Assembly: GCA_013365365.1 (NCBI GenBank)
Contig: JABVXU010000398.1
Location: 1-49,469, forward strand
Direction of reading: 5' to 3'
Length of the DNA stretch: 49,469 bases
Source of the DNA: Cruorifilaria tuberocauda
Lineage: Eukaryota; Nematoda; Chromadorea; Rhabditida; Onchocercidae
Part shown: positions 32,918-47,900 of the stretch, in pieces
Layout: each line of letters begins with the position of its first letter
Position numbering within the stretch: position 1 is the stretch's first letter
Made by a program: the position numbers and the translations under genes
The notes under the pieces: model-generated
Told to the model about the DNA's origin: nothing
Database searches by the model: none
What the model saw: the letters and a program-made list of their open reading frames with translations, nothing else

Positions 32918-35900
32918 TTAATAGACCCAGGAGACTGGTATCCACTGTGGACAAGCATTAAGCTTCTCCACAACAAGTTCAAGCTGATGTATTGTCTCAT
33001 CAATATCATTATTTAGTATCACGTAATCAAAGAGATGTCCAAATGCTTGCCGTAAAATTTCACTTTCACGTAGCAAACGTTCCAGGCTACCATCTGGCTG
33101 TAATAATTTCATTTATTCATTGCTTTGCAAATGCGATAAATGTGAAATTAAAAAAATGCTTACAGGACAATTAATATAATTAACATAATCAATTTAATAT
33201 AAATTATCAGTATAATCAATTAGTATAATCAAATTAATTGTAAAAGAAAACTTTCTCTCGAATTCTCGTATCAAAAAAACTTGAGCAGCTTATCTTATTT
33301 AACAAATAATGAGCTCATTTTGATCATGACGTCAAAATAAAAAAGTTCATATAATTTTTCGCAAATTTTTAAAATTAAAAAAAAAGCCATTAAAAAAAAC
33401 TTACATCTTGCAAGCCCTGTAAATTTGGTGCAGCGATAAAAACAACAAATGGAGCATACTCAGCTGTCCTGAGAACTTTTAGCGCCTAAAAAATTTATTC
33501 GAAATTAATTAAATTAATTAAAATTAACCTGTAACTAAACAAAATTTAAACATTAATAATAATTTAAAGTTTGTAATTGATAATAATTATTGATAATAAT
33601 TTTAAATTATTAAAACGATGAAAAAAAAATTGGAACAAATAATTACTTGAGGTTCAACATCCAAAATAGCTATTTTTCCCGTCCTGTGAATATTACGAAT
33701 TGTTTCCAATTTAGTACCATACATGCATTCCTCATGTGTTCCATATTCCAAATATTCATTAGCTTGAATATCAGTAAGCATCGAATCGTTCGATACAAAG
33801 TAATAATGCTTACCATCAATTTCATCTTTTCTTGGCTGTCTTGTTGTATCTGTAATTTAGGGAAAAAATTTTAATAAATTTAAAATTACTAGAAAGTTAA
33901 TGAGTTCTGAAATCATTAACGTATATTAAACAAATATCTCTCCTTCGCTCTCTCTCTCTCTCTCGCCCTCCTCATAAAGGGGAATGTCGAGAAACCTGAA
34001 ATGTCACGAAATCTCTCTCAACCTTAATCTCTAATTTCAAAAATTTAAATTATTTTTCTATGAGTCATTACTTGTGAAATGCAAGACTTGCATGACATCT
34101 CTACGGGATATTCTCATTCTCATGATAAGAACTGTCTTATGGAATTTCAACCCATCTGCACGTTCTCACAGATTCCTTCCTACAGTAGCCCTTATCTTTC
34201 CTTACCGTCCCTCTAAACCGTATCCCTACAGAATGACAGGGGTAAAGCTATACAAGTACCGTAGAAGCCCTTCAGTTCTTCTCTTCTGAGCTTCTCGATA
34301 GCTTACTTCGAATCAGGTTCTTGCAGATTATTACAACTGTATTAATATCCTAATAAACTATATTCTCCAAGATCTTCCTTCCTTCATTCTGCACACCGAT
34401 CATATCACTTTTCTCAACAGCAATTTTTAAATGAACTTTTAATTCTTAACAAATTTACTAAAATTTTTAATTTTAAAATTATCGATCGATTAGAATTGTA
34501 ACTTAATGTAATGTAGTCGTAATTGTAATCGTAATCGTAATTATAACCTCATAATTGTAACTTACGTGGTATCGGATAGGCAAACCTTTGTGGATGCCTA
34601 TGAATAAGTGTATTTTTGATATGCCTTCGGCCAACGCCATGAGCGCCTAATAATACCAACGTTTTACGTCTGTACGTTGCTAACCGTAAAACCTAAAGAA
34701 AAAAGAGGAGAATTTAGCAAGAAAAAAAAATTTTTTTCAAAAATTAACATTCTAATACTTGTAAAATTCTTCACCAATATTCATAAATTTTCTTTTTTTT
34801 AAATTTAAAAAAAGTTTTTTTTTCGAAACTTTTACAAATTACTTAAACATTTTTAGTTTTTAACGAATTTTCGTAAATTTTTTTTTAATTTGAAAGATTT
34901 TTTAGATTAAAATTAAATGAAAAGTGGATAGAAATCGGGAATGATAGTCGAATATATCTAAAGTGATAAATGATAGTAATCTCGTTGACCTCTTCATAAG
35001 TAACGAGATCAAGCTGATCGAATAAAGCGGAATGTTTCTGAAGATACTTTGTTGTATAATATTTTTTCTTCTTATTGAACCACATACAATGTGCTAAATA
35101 AAAGAAAATAAAATATTAAAATAATCAAGTAATTATTTTAAAAAATTTTAGAAAAAAAAATAAAATTATGAAATTGATAATTTATCATAAGTTTTTCGCA
35201 TAAAAATAAAATTACGAAACGATTCGGTTCAATAATTTTGAAGAATTTAGCATTTTTATTGATAAGACATATCAGTGTATCATTGTTATATCAGTATTGA
35301 AGAGATTTAAAAACATGAAGCTTATGAATAAATTCATTAGATTCATGTTTTTTATCAAATTCAACTTGAATTAAATTCAAGTTAGTACGTACTAAAAGTC
35401 TCAAAGCATCAATTAAATTTTTTTTATCAAAGGTGATAAGTATCTATCACTTAGAACAAAATTAATTATTTGATAAAAGGTATTACTTGATGAGAGGTAA
35501 AATAATTATTTGATAAATGATTTTTCATTTAATATAAATTTGAGAAATTGAATTAAACTAACTATTATCTTTAGCACGTTCCATTGCTAAACAAGCAGTT
35601 CGCCATTCCTGCAACTCTGGTGATGGTATTAAACCAGCAACCGAAGCACCTGGTGTATAGGTACCACTGGTACCAGTATTTCCAAGTGCTGGAAATTGAG
35701 AGATATATCGTGCTTGCCACCAATTATGATCATCTTTTGATATTACCTAGAACAAAATTTATAATTCATTGTTTGATAATAATTATCAGTATAGTTTTTT
35801 TTTTTTCATACCAAAATTTATTACCAATTTAGGGTGAATGATGGACATTAATTAATAATAAATCAATAATTCTATATTTAATTATTACACATTTCTATAA

Positions 35901-38900
35901 GAATAATATGAAATTTCATTCCCGGAAGCAATTTATAATTTGTAAAAGTTGAAATATACTTGATTAAAATATACTTAATCAAATGAAAAATTAAAATATA
36001 CTTAGTAATTAATTAAGCAATTTCGAATAATACATAATTTTCCAATACCTGAAGAATATCGCCAGTTTTAAATGGAATGCCAGCTTGTGGACATGGAATT
36101 AAATCATCTTGTCCTGGATCATAATCAAATTGCGCTCGGACAAATATTTCGCATGCTGGTGGAGCGCTACGATATGATGGAACAATTTTAAACGTTACTG
36201 CACCACGTGCATCACGTAACAATCGTTGTAGCATCTCAACACTTTGATTTAACACACTAACACCATTTATTTCACGTATTTCATCACCAACGTGAAGCGT
36301 TGCTATAAAATTTATCACTAGATGTTACATTAAAAGTGAAAAAAGTTACTTTAATAAGTGAAAAAACTAAAGATTACTTCAATAAGTAGAAGAATATTTT
36401 GGAAGAATTGATATAATTAATTGTAAATTTTTAAATTAAAAACGACACGTATTCAGGTCGAATATTTAAAAAAATTTATATTACCAATTTTAAATTAGCA
36501 AACTTAAAAAAATGCCATGAAAAGAATTTATAAATTAATAAAATAAATAAAAAAAAATAACTAAAAAAAAATGAAAATTAAAATAGATTTAAATTGAATA
36601 AATTTTCACTTTAAAATAGGAAATTGAAATGAATTTCATAACTTTGAAAAAATACTTAATTATTGAAATAAAAAAAAGAACCTTTTAACCTTTTAATATT
36701 AAATATAACGACCTAACGGTATATTGTAAGTTGTATTGAAAGAAATAAAAATATTTGCAAAGAGAAATAATTTCGGTTTAATTACTTTAAATCGATTGAA
36801 AAATATTTTTTATTAATTCCTATTAATTATAATATTTTCAATAAAGTTAGGAAAAAAAGATTCCACATACCCTGTCGATGTATCAATCCACCATGCATTA
36901 TTCGTGCTACTTGACATCGACCGTCTTCCGTTACCTAAACGTTAATATTTTAAGTAATTTATAAAACAAAACACTTATTCATCTTTATTAAAAAGGACTT
37001 AATTTCATTTTAAAAATAAAAAATGTGTAGAAAAAAAAAGAATAAATCTGTAATTTCTATAATCTGTAATAGAGAACTTCTGCATATTAATATAAGTTCA
37101 ACCTTCAAAGTAATTCCCATTGGTTCTTCGGTATCCTTCTGAAATTGCACCAGACGTACCCGACTAACAGAATCCATCATCAAATCATCATCATCATCAT
37201 GTAAAGGTAAAAAAAATGATTGTGTATGCTCGTTTGGTAATGCACCAAATGATGGTGCAGTGATTGTTTGAGGTGTTTTCGATCGTAATACACCACCATT
37301 AAGGTACGAAAATGGTAATTGTGATGATGTTGATGCCTGTAAAATTTATTTGTAAATTAATTTCTCCATTTTTTCCATAAAATTACAAAATAAATATATT
37401 TGGTAGCTTAAATTGTTTATCACTGTAAGAAGTAATTGTAACTGTAATATTACTATAGATAACTGTAAAATTACTGTAGAATAATTGTAATATTACTGAA
37501 GAGCGAAAAAAAATTTTTTTTCCTTTTAATATAAAAAAATCTTCATATTTAATGCAAAAACAATAATAATTGATAAATTATCATCTATTTAATATTTAAC
37601 ATTTTTAAAATTAAATAATACTTAAATTAATCGAAATATCTTTAGTATATTACAGTTGTAATAGAAATTTTTCTAATTAGATAACAAAATGTTATTTCAA
37701 TTTCTTTTTTATAAAATTTTAATGGTATTATCGAATAGATATGATACTAATTAAGATAACTGTTGAGCAAAATAAACCTGAACAGTCGACGGTGGAAAGA
37801 TATTTTGTTGTTGATTAATTGTATTTGTATTATTTCCATTAGTGCCACTCATTTCTGTTGTCGTACAATTTTCACGAGCACTACCCTCATAAATTTCATG
37901 AATTATTACATCGTATGCTTGTAGTATTGCCTAAAAAATGCTTTAATTTAAACAAAAAGTACACTACAGTAGGCTAAGTTGGAAGTACAGTATGCTAAAT
38001 AAGTTGAATTACAGTAATAATACCTACAGTAAATCAAATTAAAATACAGTATGCCGAATTAAACAATACAGTATAACTAGTCAAATAATTTGGAACATTG
38101 AGAAATTACTTCAAAGTTTTTTCATCTTTTCTTTTCTTAAATTAATTATTCATACAATTTTAAGTTCTATAACTACTCGAAACTTTTTCCTTAATTTAAA
38201 GATTTGTTATACCAAAGTTTCAATACCATAAAATAATTCAAAATAATAAAATTATTAAATGGTAAAGTTTATCAAGTAAAACTATTCAAGGTGAAAGTGA
38301 AACATGGACTTTATTAAATTAAATAAAGCCTTTTAAACCTGAATTTCATGTGATTGAAGTAATTTTCGTAATTCCACTGCTTCAGCTGATGGTTGCAAGA
38401 ATCTGCTGATTTGTGAGCATAACTGGAAAAAAATCTACCAGTTATGAAAAAATATTCAAAAAAAAAATTTTACGGAAATTGAAGAATTTCAAAAAAGCAT
38501 GTTTGAATGAATGAAGTTTTACAATAAAATAAATGGATACATAATTAAAAAATATTTTCAGAAAAAATTCATGCAAAAACTGAAGAATTGCAAAAAAGAC
38601 CCATCTGGGTAAATGGAAGTCTTGAGATCAATTTGCTCGAGATTCATTTTGAAGAAAGCTCGAGGTCAATTTGAAGAAAGTCTCGAGATCAACTTGAATT
38701 GTGTAATTAAATTAAAGAAAAAAAAGTTCCTAAATGATAAACCAAACCTCTTTAGAATATTTAGCTGAATCATGTTCCAGTACTGATGGCTGAATCGATA
38801 GATTTGATATACGATCATACAGCTGCAATATTTTATACTGTATTTTATCGTTTAATAAATGATAATTAATTCAATATTAATTTTTATTAGCTAAAAATTA

Positions 38901-41900
38901 AAATTATGCTTATTTTGAATTAAAACTTTTGTTGGATAATTATTAAATATAAAAAGTAAACAAAGTGAAACAATAAGAAATTTACTAAATTCACTTTTTA
39001 TTCTGTTTACTTCATAATTAATTATTTCAATTTTACCGATTATTTGAAAACCATTTTTCAACTTTGAATTAAATTTAAATCCGATTCAGCTGTGGAAGAA
39101 TCAAAAATTAAATTTAACCTAAAGATGAAATAAATTTCATTCAAATCCTTTTTAATTCAGGAATTATCGCAAATCATTGCGGATTCTCTAACCGAAAATA
39201 GCATCTATGCAATAATTTAATCAAATATTTGAAAATCATTTTTATCCAACAACGAAATGTTAGCTGCATACTCGAGAAATAATTCATAATTTATTGATTA
39301 ACTTACTTCTTCCATTGAAAATAACAAACAACTATGTTTATACCATAGCAAAACAGCTTATTAAAACCAATTCAAAATGTTTAGAAAATAAAAAAGCAGC
39401 AAAAGGAAAATTTAAATTTATGAAATTTTAATTTTTATGAGTTATCAATTCATTCATTATTCTTCTTCTTAATTAATTAAAATCGTTAAGAGATCAACGA
39501 TTTCAGGAATTTGTAGATGAAAAAATTTCAATCGATAGTAATTGATAAATTGATAGTAATTGATAAATTGATAAATTGATAGTAATTACAATTCTTCAAA
39601 TGCTTTTCTTTTTACTACGAAATAAAAAAGTTGTAGTAATTTCAATTCTTCAAATGCTTTTCTTTTTACTACGAAATAAAAAAGTTAAAGTTAAAAAAAG
39701 CTTTTTTTTTTTGAAAAAGTTAAAATTACTAGAGAAAGAAAGATGAATTAGCAGATTAGATTTCATTTATCACAAATTTTATAGCCATAGAATAAAGTTA
39801 AACTATCATTAAAGTTAAACAATCTTCATCAGATATTGCAATCGATTACTTTCATAAAATGTTCGAACCAGGTCAGGTTAAGGTCAAGCTAAATATTAAA
39901 TTATTGCAACATATTTGATTTAATATTTAATTTTAATCTCTTAATGTCATCTTATCAACATTTATCACCACATAATCATTCAATACATGCTTATCATACC
40001 GAGATTCCGTTCAGGAAATTATTCCGACTATTTCTGATCATTTAAAATTATGATAATTGATTGCAAGAAACAGGATACACCAGTTTCGACTAGTAGTTTT
40101 ATTGCTAACATTAAATTCGGTCCGAAAACATTCCTAACCGGTTGTGATATATTTCGATTTCGGTTTAAACTTATTGATTCTTTCCGTATCCCAAAATTTT
40201 CCTTTTCTTTCTACTCTCGTTGATATTTCATTTGAAATTGATAAACAGTTATGATTAGGTTAAATTCAAAGTAATTCAGAAATCTTCCCGAAAAGTTACA
40301 CTTCGATCAATGGTATCGGAGCTAATAGATCGATAACGAAGAGATTGTTTGATCAATTACTGTTATTATTGTAATACAAATTTCTAATCACTAATTGTAG
40401 TTGCACAAAGATATGATAATAATCCAATCAGAAGTGATAACATTCCAATCCATTCCAATCTAATCTATGTCTTTTGATAAAATAATCATTAAAGAAAACA
40501 TTTTTGGAATTCACTAGAAAGAAAGAAAGGAAAGGCATTAACTGTTAAGTTTAATTAAATTATATCTTCAGTAGCACTTATAATATTTGGATAATAAAAG
40601 GGTAAATGGACAATAAGATGAGCAATAAATGAACAATAAAATGGTTAATAAATGAACAATAAAATGGTTGATAAATGGACGAGAATACTTTACTTGTCAT
40701 ATAAAATTCACTTCCCTTAAATAAACCTTAAAAGCAATAATAGCTAGCAATAAGAAAAAAAATGATAGCATTTATGGCTGTGTTTTAGAAGATGAAAAAA
40801 TGATATTTGGCTGGTTTTTATGCCAGAAAATTTGAAGTGAAAAAAGAAATTCAGGAATTTCTTCCTGAAATTTTTTGGATTTTTTTATATGGAAGAAAAT
40901 GATATGATATGATAAGATATGATATGATATGGTATGATATGATAGCAGAAATATATTATTTTCTATTTTAATTCAAAATAATTCCATCGAAATAACAATC
41001 ATTAGTTACCTGTTTTCCTACAAGGACTAGGAAGAAGAATGATAAAATAAGGCACAGGCATATTTCCGATCGTTTCGAAATACCGAATACGGAATAACAA
41101 TTCCGGAATGGAGTATGCGATAGTCAATAGCTTTCAGAAAGGTCAACATTCAAGATTCAAATTATTCAATTCAAGACAATTGTTATTAAGTTATTCAGTA
41201 ATTATTGCTTGAGTATTTGGGAAAGAATTTTCTGATTATTTTTAGCTAATTATGATTGTACGGAATAATTCGGCAATTTAAAGTACATTTTACATTTACT
41301 AATTAACTATCAAATTATCAAGTAATTATCAAGTATAAGCATTACTTGATTATATATGAAGCAATAATTTCAGATATCTATTCATAATTCATTTTAATAA
41401 TAAGCAGAAGAAAATAATTAATGAAAGAGAATTACTTATAAGTAATAATCAATACTACAAGTAATCGATCAATAGTTACTTGTTTTCTTATGAAATTTGC
41501 CTTTTTAAAATCTTAAAAACAATATAGGATGATCATACTGTTCATAGATGGTATAATAAAAGTTTTAAAAAGAGAAAGAAAGGAAGAATGAAAAGTTCAA
41601 ATAGAAGAAATTTAAAATCGTTATTGTTTGACCTCTGAACCGAACATCTTATTTTCTGCTTTCCATTAAAACATTTTAACAGTTTAAAAGTAAAAAGGTT
41701 GAAAAAAATTTGGCTATTAGCTGCTTACTTGACTAATTGAAATTTTATTCGATTTTATATATTTCAATGAAATGAAAATTTTTCGAGGAAAATTTGCATG
41801 TAATTCTCTTTTTTACCAAATAAGCTCATTTTCTCGACAAAAAAAAAATTCTTTTCCTCAGTAATAAAATAAGAATGATCGATAAGTTTTTTTCTTTTCC

Positions 41901-42507
41901 CCCCTCTCTCTCTCTCTCTCTCTCCCTCTCTCTGCCTCTCTCTCTAAAAATTCTCCCAAAAAGCTTCTATTTTCATTTTTGATAACATAAAGTACTAATA
42001 GCTTAGTTGTTTATTTTTTTTTTTGGTTGATAAGCCCTTTTATTGCTTTTTCGGTCTTAGCAAAGAAAAAAGAAAGAAATTTTATTCGAAATATTTATTT
42101 ATTTTTTGAAATATTTATTTATTTATTTGAAGTATTTATTTATTTATTTGTTTTCAAATATTTATTTGTTTATTTATTTTTTCGAATTATTTATTTTATT
42201 ATATTATTTACTTTATGCTTTTGCATTTTTTTTTAGAAGCTAAAGTAGAAGTGGAAAACATAATTAATCAAAATAAACGAAAGAATAAAGCGTATTTTCA
42301 CGTTATCAAACGTGAAATAAAACTTATCAAGTCAAATTAAACCTTACAATTCGATCAAAATTTCAGTAAAAGTAAAAAAAAGAAAAATTTTTTTACCTTT
42401 TGATTAAGGGTAACAGTGGTGAACTCTTGCAAGCAACAATTGTCATTATTCATCTCTTATCATCATTTCTCTCTGGAATATCTTCCAAAAATATTTTTCA
42501 ATAAGAA

Positions 42508-42538
<31 letters not shown>

Positions 42539-43710
42539 AGCAAGCAAGCAAAGAAAGAACGGAAAAAAATGAAATTCACAGAAATTTTCAACAACGCAAA
42601 TGATTCAATTTTATCGTGATAAGACACATGATAAGTGATAAATGATAAGTGATAAATGGTGAAAGGATGAAATATGTTGTTAACAACAATCATATAAGTT
42701 TTGATGGAATTTTCAACAAAAAAAAAGCGAATCAAAGAGATCAAAGGTTAATAGAAGAAGGATAGTATCATTGATTGATAATGAATTGAAATAAAAGATA
42801 AAATAATATCGAATTTTATGAGGTGATAAAAGAGTGATAAAGAATGGAATTTTGCACTTCTGCTTAAAGCTTACCGGAAAAGCTTGAAAAAAAACAAACA
42901 AACATAACCGCTCATACTCATACTAATGTGATATTTCATTTACCGCCTCATTACGATTAGCGCCTCAAACTGATAAACATTACGTCAATGATTTTGAATT
43001 CATTGATGATAAAATCCTTGAACAAAAAAAAACAAACTTCAAAACTTTTAAGATACTTTAAATTTATTTTTCTAAATGGAATGATAATTGATTAGTTATT
43101 TATTATTGTTCACTCAATTAAAAAGTTTATTATTTCAGTGATTAATCTTAATGAGTAACTTACTTTCTTCAATAATTTACAGCTTTAGAGAAAATTAACG
43201 AGGAAAATTTATATTTTATTTGAAAATTAAAAAGAATTCAAATAGTTTGAAATAAATTTATGGAAAGGAAGAAGAAAGGCCACTAGTAACCTAAGAAAAG
43301 TGATAGAATGAAAGAGAGATAGAGAGAGAGAGAGGAAGGGAATGGAGAGAGGTTAAATTATTAACGAAATAATCTAATTTATAAATTATGAATTGAAATT
43401 CTATTTTACTTTCTTTACTAACAAATAATAGTTATTTAATTCCGATTGGGAAATTTTTTTGCACTTTTTAAACAAAAAGAAGAAAAGTGTAATAGAAAAA
43501 AGAATCATTTTAACATTTAATATTATTTAAGCGTTTTTTTTACCGGAAAAAAAGGATTGATATTAAATCAAACTTTAGTGAAAGTGGAAAATTCCGGAAA
43601 GCTAAAAAGAGAAAGCTGAAGATGGAATTAACACTAAGTTGCTATAAACTTCCATTAACTTTAGCTTTCAAACATACAGAACATATATATATATATATAT
43701 ATGTATATCA

Positions 43711-43749
<39 letters not shown>

Positions 43750-44044
43750 GGAAATAGAGAGAAAGAGAAGGAAATAGAAGCGAAACATATGGTTGTGAAG
43801 CATAAATTTTAGCATGAATAAAAAAGAAGTGATGGAAAAGAGATTATTGGATTAGTGATAGCTGTTTTAAAAATGTTGTTTAACAGTAAAATCAACATAT
43901 CAGCTGATATGTTATCAAAGTGTTTAAGTGAAATTGAAATTTCATTAAGTTTAAACTTCAAACCATTGTTATAATCATTTGTAATTACATGTGATTTCAA
44001 TTATTTAAAAATTTTGCAATTAATATCTTTCATCTTTCCGCATC

Positions 44045-44075
<31 letters not shown>

Positions 44076-44900
44076 TTTATTTATCGAATTTTGATTGATA
44101 ATATTTAAAATTATCGTTTCAAATTTTGCACTATTGAATAAATTACACGGAATGTGCAAATGATGGACAATAAAGTATGAATATAATCACTATTACTAAT
44201 TGATAACTCTTTCAAAGAAATAAGTAAAAACTTTTTTTTTTCTCAATAAAGGAAGTTTATGAAATAGAGAGAGAGGGAGAGAGAGAGAGAGAAAGGGAAA
44301 ATTTTTTAATATAAAGTATTTGAGAAGAAAGAAAGGATGAATTGAAAGGGAAAGAGAAATGCGAGAAAATGCTTATTTCAATTTCGTCGCAAAAAAAAAA
44401 ACATGAATTGATTTGAAAGCATTCCTCTTCACTAGGCTTTCTCTTAATGAATAAACTTCGCTGTTGGCAGTGATAACATTTCTCTCTTGAAATCTTTCTT
44501 CCTTTTTTTCTCTCCCTCTCTTCTTTTTCTTTCTTTTCTAGGAATTTTTCAAATTAATAGAAATCGTCTAGAAAGAAAAAAAAATTAGTCTGTAAAATTA
44601 AGATTAAGAATATCGCAAAAAAAACTACTATAAAAACCAGGATAAACTAGGATAAAAACTAAGATAAACTAAGATAATTAAGATAAAAATTAAGGATAAA
44701 CTGCGATAATTGAGATAAAAACTAAAATAAACTAAGATTATTACGAATCTTTCGAACGAAAGAGACTTTTCTCTTTGAATGAAGGCTTCATCGTTAAAAT
44801 ATTCAGTAAAAAAGTTGAAATTTAATAAAGGGTATAAAAAGCTTTCCTTTACTTTGACTATTATCATATTCTTTCAAGGATTTTCAATATGAAACAGAGG

Positions 44901-44950
<50 letters not shown>

Positions 44951-47900
44951 AGGAGGAGGATATTCGAATAGATTCTTTAGTCTGAATAATTTATGTTGAT
45001 TATTTTCAAGTATCTAAGAATTTACGATAGAGAATAAAGACTAAAAGTAATGCCAATAGCTAAAACAATTAAAAATCAATCAAATAACAATTTAAATTTC
45101 AATTAAAATATAATTGTAGAATGAAATGGCGAAAAAGATTTGAGAAAAATGTTGTTTTTTTTTATTTTTTCGATTAAACTTTAGCAATTGATTACTTTTA
45201 TTAAAGCCTATTAATTTAACTGAAAGTAAATAAAGAAGAATTAAAATGGCAAATTAAGTGGAAAATAGTTTTGCAATAAATTTATTTCGTACTTATACCA
45301 TTATTACCGATCATTACTGATCATTATTGATTATCATTTATGCAATTTTTTTGAACAACTAGCTTTGATTATTTCAGCTTATTGTTGTTTACAACGTTTT
45401 TAAAGTGAATACAATGAAATTAAACTTGACAAACACCATTAAACACATTATTACACAAATGGTTTCCAAGAGATATCACATTCCGTAGATTTTGACTGGT
45501 GATAAATCATCGGATCACGGGTGGATAAATAATTAAGTAAGCTAAGTGAACATTTAAATTAGCAGAATTATACGATAACACTGCCAGTTGTTATACTAAA
45601 TTTGGTTATCAGTTATTACTAAATTCAAATAGGTTAATATCGAAGTGAAAAAATAATTACAAATAATTTAAACAAATAATTGAATTATGCAACTCTTATC
45701 TTTACCTAAATTTTAAAGTAAATTTGATTTCTTTTTTTTTTCAATGAAAATTCATGTTTTTCTGAATATGAATTTTCCTAAATTCTTGAAACATCTAACT
45801 TCTTTTCTTTCTAACTTCTTAGACAGAAAAGCAAAAATTCATCTCCTGAAAACAAATTTACAATTCCGGAAAAAATTTCAGAATGAATTCAATGTACAAA
45901 CGTTTCACACGGAAAGAAAGAATGATAAAATCTTTTATTCTGGATTTAACACTGTAAGCTAAATGTGAAAAGCTTCTTGTCTACAAGCTCTGATCGCTGA
46001 AATCATGAAGAAGACGAAGAATGATGATTTCCTTCGTTTTTCAGTTAACATTGTAAATTAGGATTGTACGCCTTTTGTTGTAATCTTTGAATTATCATAA
46101 TTCTTCATCCATAATAATAAAGAAAGTCTTAAGCTTCAGAATCATTGATAAGAATTAGCTTCAAGGAGGATGATTAGCTTCAAGGTTAATGAGTGGCAAA
46201 ATGATTTCCCCTTTACCTCTGTCTTACTGATATCGTCGTTGATTGATACTAGCCTAGATGAAGCCTGGTGGATTTTATTTTAATAAATATATTGAACAAT
46301 CTCATATTCTGTTAAACATGGAATTCATGGAAGAAGAAAATTCAGAAATATCTAATAAATATCTAATTTTGAGCTTTGAAAGTTCATATTTGATTAATTA
46401 ACTGTTCATTTTTAAGATTAATTAAGAAACCTGATAATTAATTAAGATTAATTAGGATTAATTAAGAAACCTGATATTTTAATTTTGAGTAATAAAATAA
46501 ATTTGCTATTTTAGGATGCTTCATTTTACTGCTAAGCTAATAATACCTTAGCTTAGGAGTAAAATGAAATATCATTAAAATCTCTGAAGTATATTGAAAT
46601 TTCAAACTTACCATTAGCAATGTTTTTAAATCAGCATCATCCAACGATGAATTTATTATTGATTGATTCATAATTTCAGTATTAAATGGAGCATCTGTAA
46701 GCGCAGCTATCTGATCCAATGATGTTAAAATCTATAAATTATATTATCTCTTATTACAAACGTTATCACACAAATGAAACTTCAATTGATTAAAAAGAAA
46801 TTGTAAACTTTTACAAATTAATGATATAAAACTATCTGATGATAATATTGATAGCATAATTTTTGATAGTAATATTTATCAGTGATTGAAAAAGTTTATG
46901 GTATAAAAAAAATCAATATGTTATCAACTTGTTCAAAAAAATAAATAATAAATAATGGATCAAAAATACAGTAAATACAAATTAAAGAAAAAATTATCAA
47001 TTTGGAAAGAGAATAAATTTTATCGTAATTAATGAGATTTAAGAATTAATTGATGAGTTATAAAGAGCCTTTAAAAAGTAAGTAAGAGATGAAGGGAAAA
47101 TATTAACTTAGATCCGAGTAATTCCACCTGTTACAATCGTTTGTCTGTGAAATTTTGTCATTCATTCTGCTAAATTTTCAAGATAAACTTTTCTTATTCA
47201 AAAAAATTTTTTTGAAATATAACTTTTCTCTACAGGTATTTCCTTCCACAGATGTATTTCGAGTATTCCTAGTATCATTAATGAAATTTAAAATTAGAAG
47301 TTTAAAAATTTTAACGGAAAATTGTTACTAAAAGTTTCATTTAAATACTCTATCCTTGTTATCATTTATTTATCAATTGATACTTCATACATTAGATAAA
47401 TGTGAAAAGTAATCAATCATTTATATTCATTACTTTGAGTATCGCTTAAAAATTCAAATTTCAAAAAAAATATGTTTACAACTTATAATCCATCAAAAAT
47501 GCAGAAAATAATCATAGTATCTCTTAAAACTAAACATTATTGATATAACTTTAGGAAATTTAAATAAAATTTAATAAAATTTGAAATTAAAAAGTTCTCT
47601 TAGAAAATATATTGAAATTAAAAATTTTAAATTAATAAGAAAGCTATGTAAATTGTAAAGAAAGTTCTACCAATTAAAGTTTTTTTAAGATTTATTTGAA
47701 AGTAAACAATTTGCATAGTAGTAAAAAGTAGTTATGATATTTCTTTTTATACGATTTCTAAAGTAATGCTACCTTTTTAACACCGGATAAATCTTTGGGT
47801 ATTACTTGTTCCGGATCACGTCTTGTACAACCATCCGCATCACATGTATCACCACCAGGTAATAGGTCACCACTGATAACAGCATTTGAATGTGTTCCAG

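Larger units (their letters stand above)
38823..46611 (-). other. 7.8-kb CASK intron 3, rich in simple repeats
   Basis: The intron separates the two exons that encode the first L27 domain (exon 3 ends TLLM, exon 4 starts LYDRIS). It is by far the longest intron in the window. No exon or nested gene was recognised on either strand. Its central part (41.9-45.0 kb) is dense in microsatellites. Confidence 0.85.

Noticed and set aside
42027..42744. ORFs over GA and TTTA tracts as genes
   Set aside because: They consist of microsatellite translation (RERERE, FIYLF) inside a CASK intron.
43894..43913. 20-bp perfect palindrome AACATATCAGCTGATATGTT as a binding site
   Set aside because: Single copy in an A/T-rich intron; too little to claim function.
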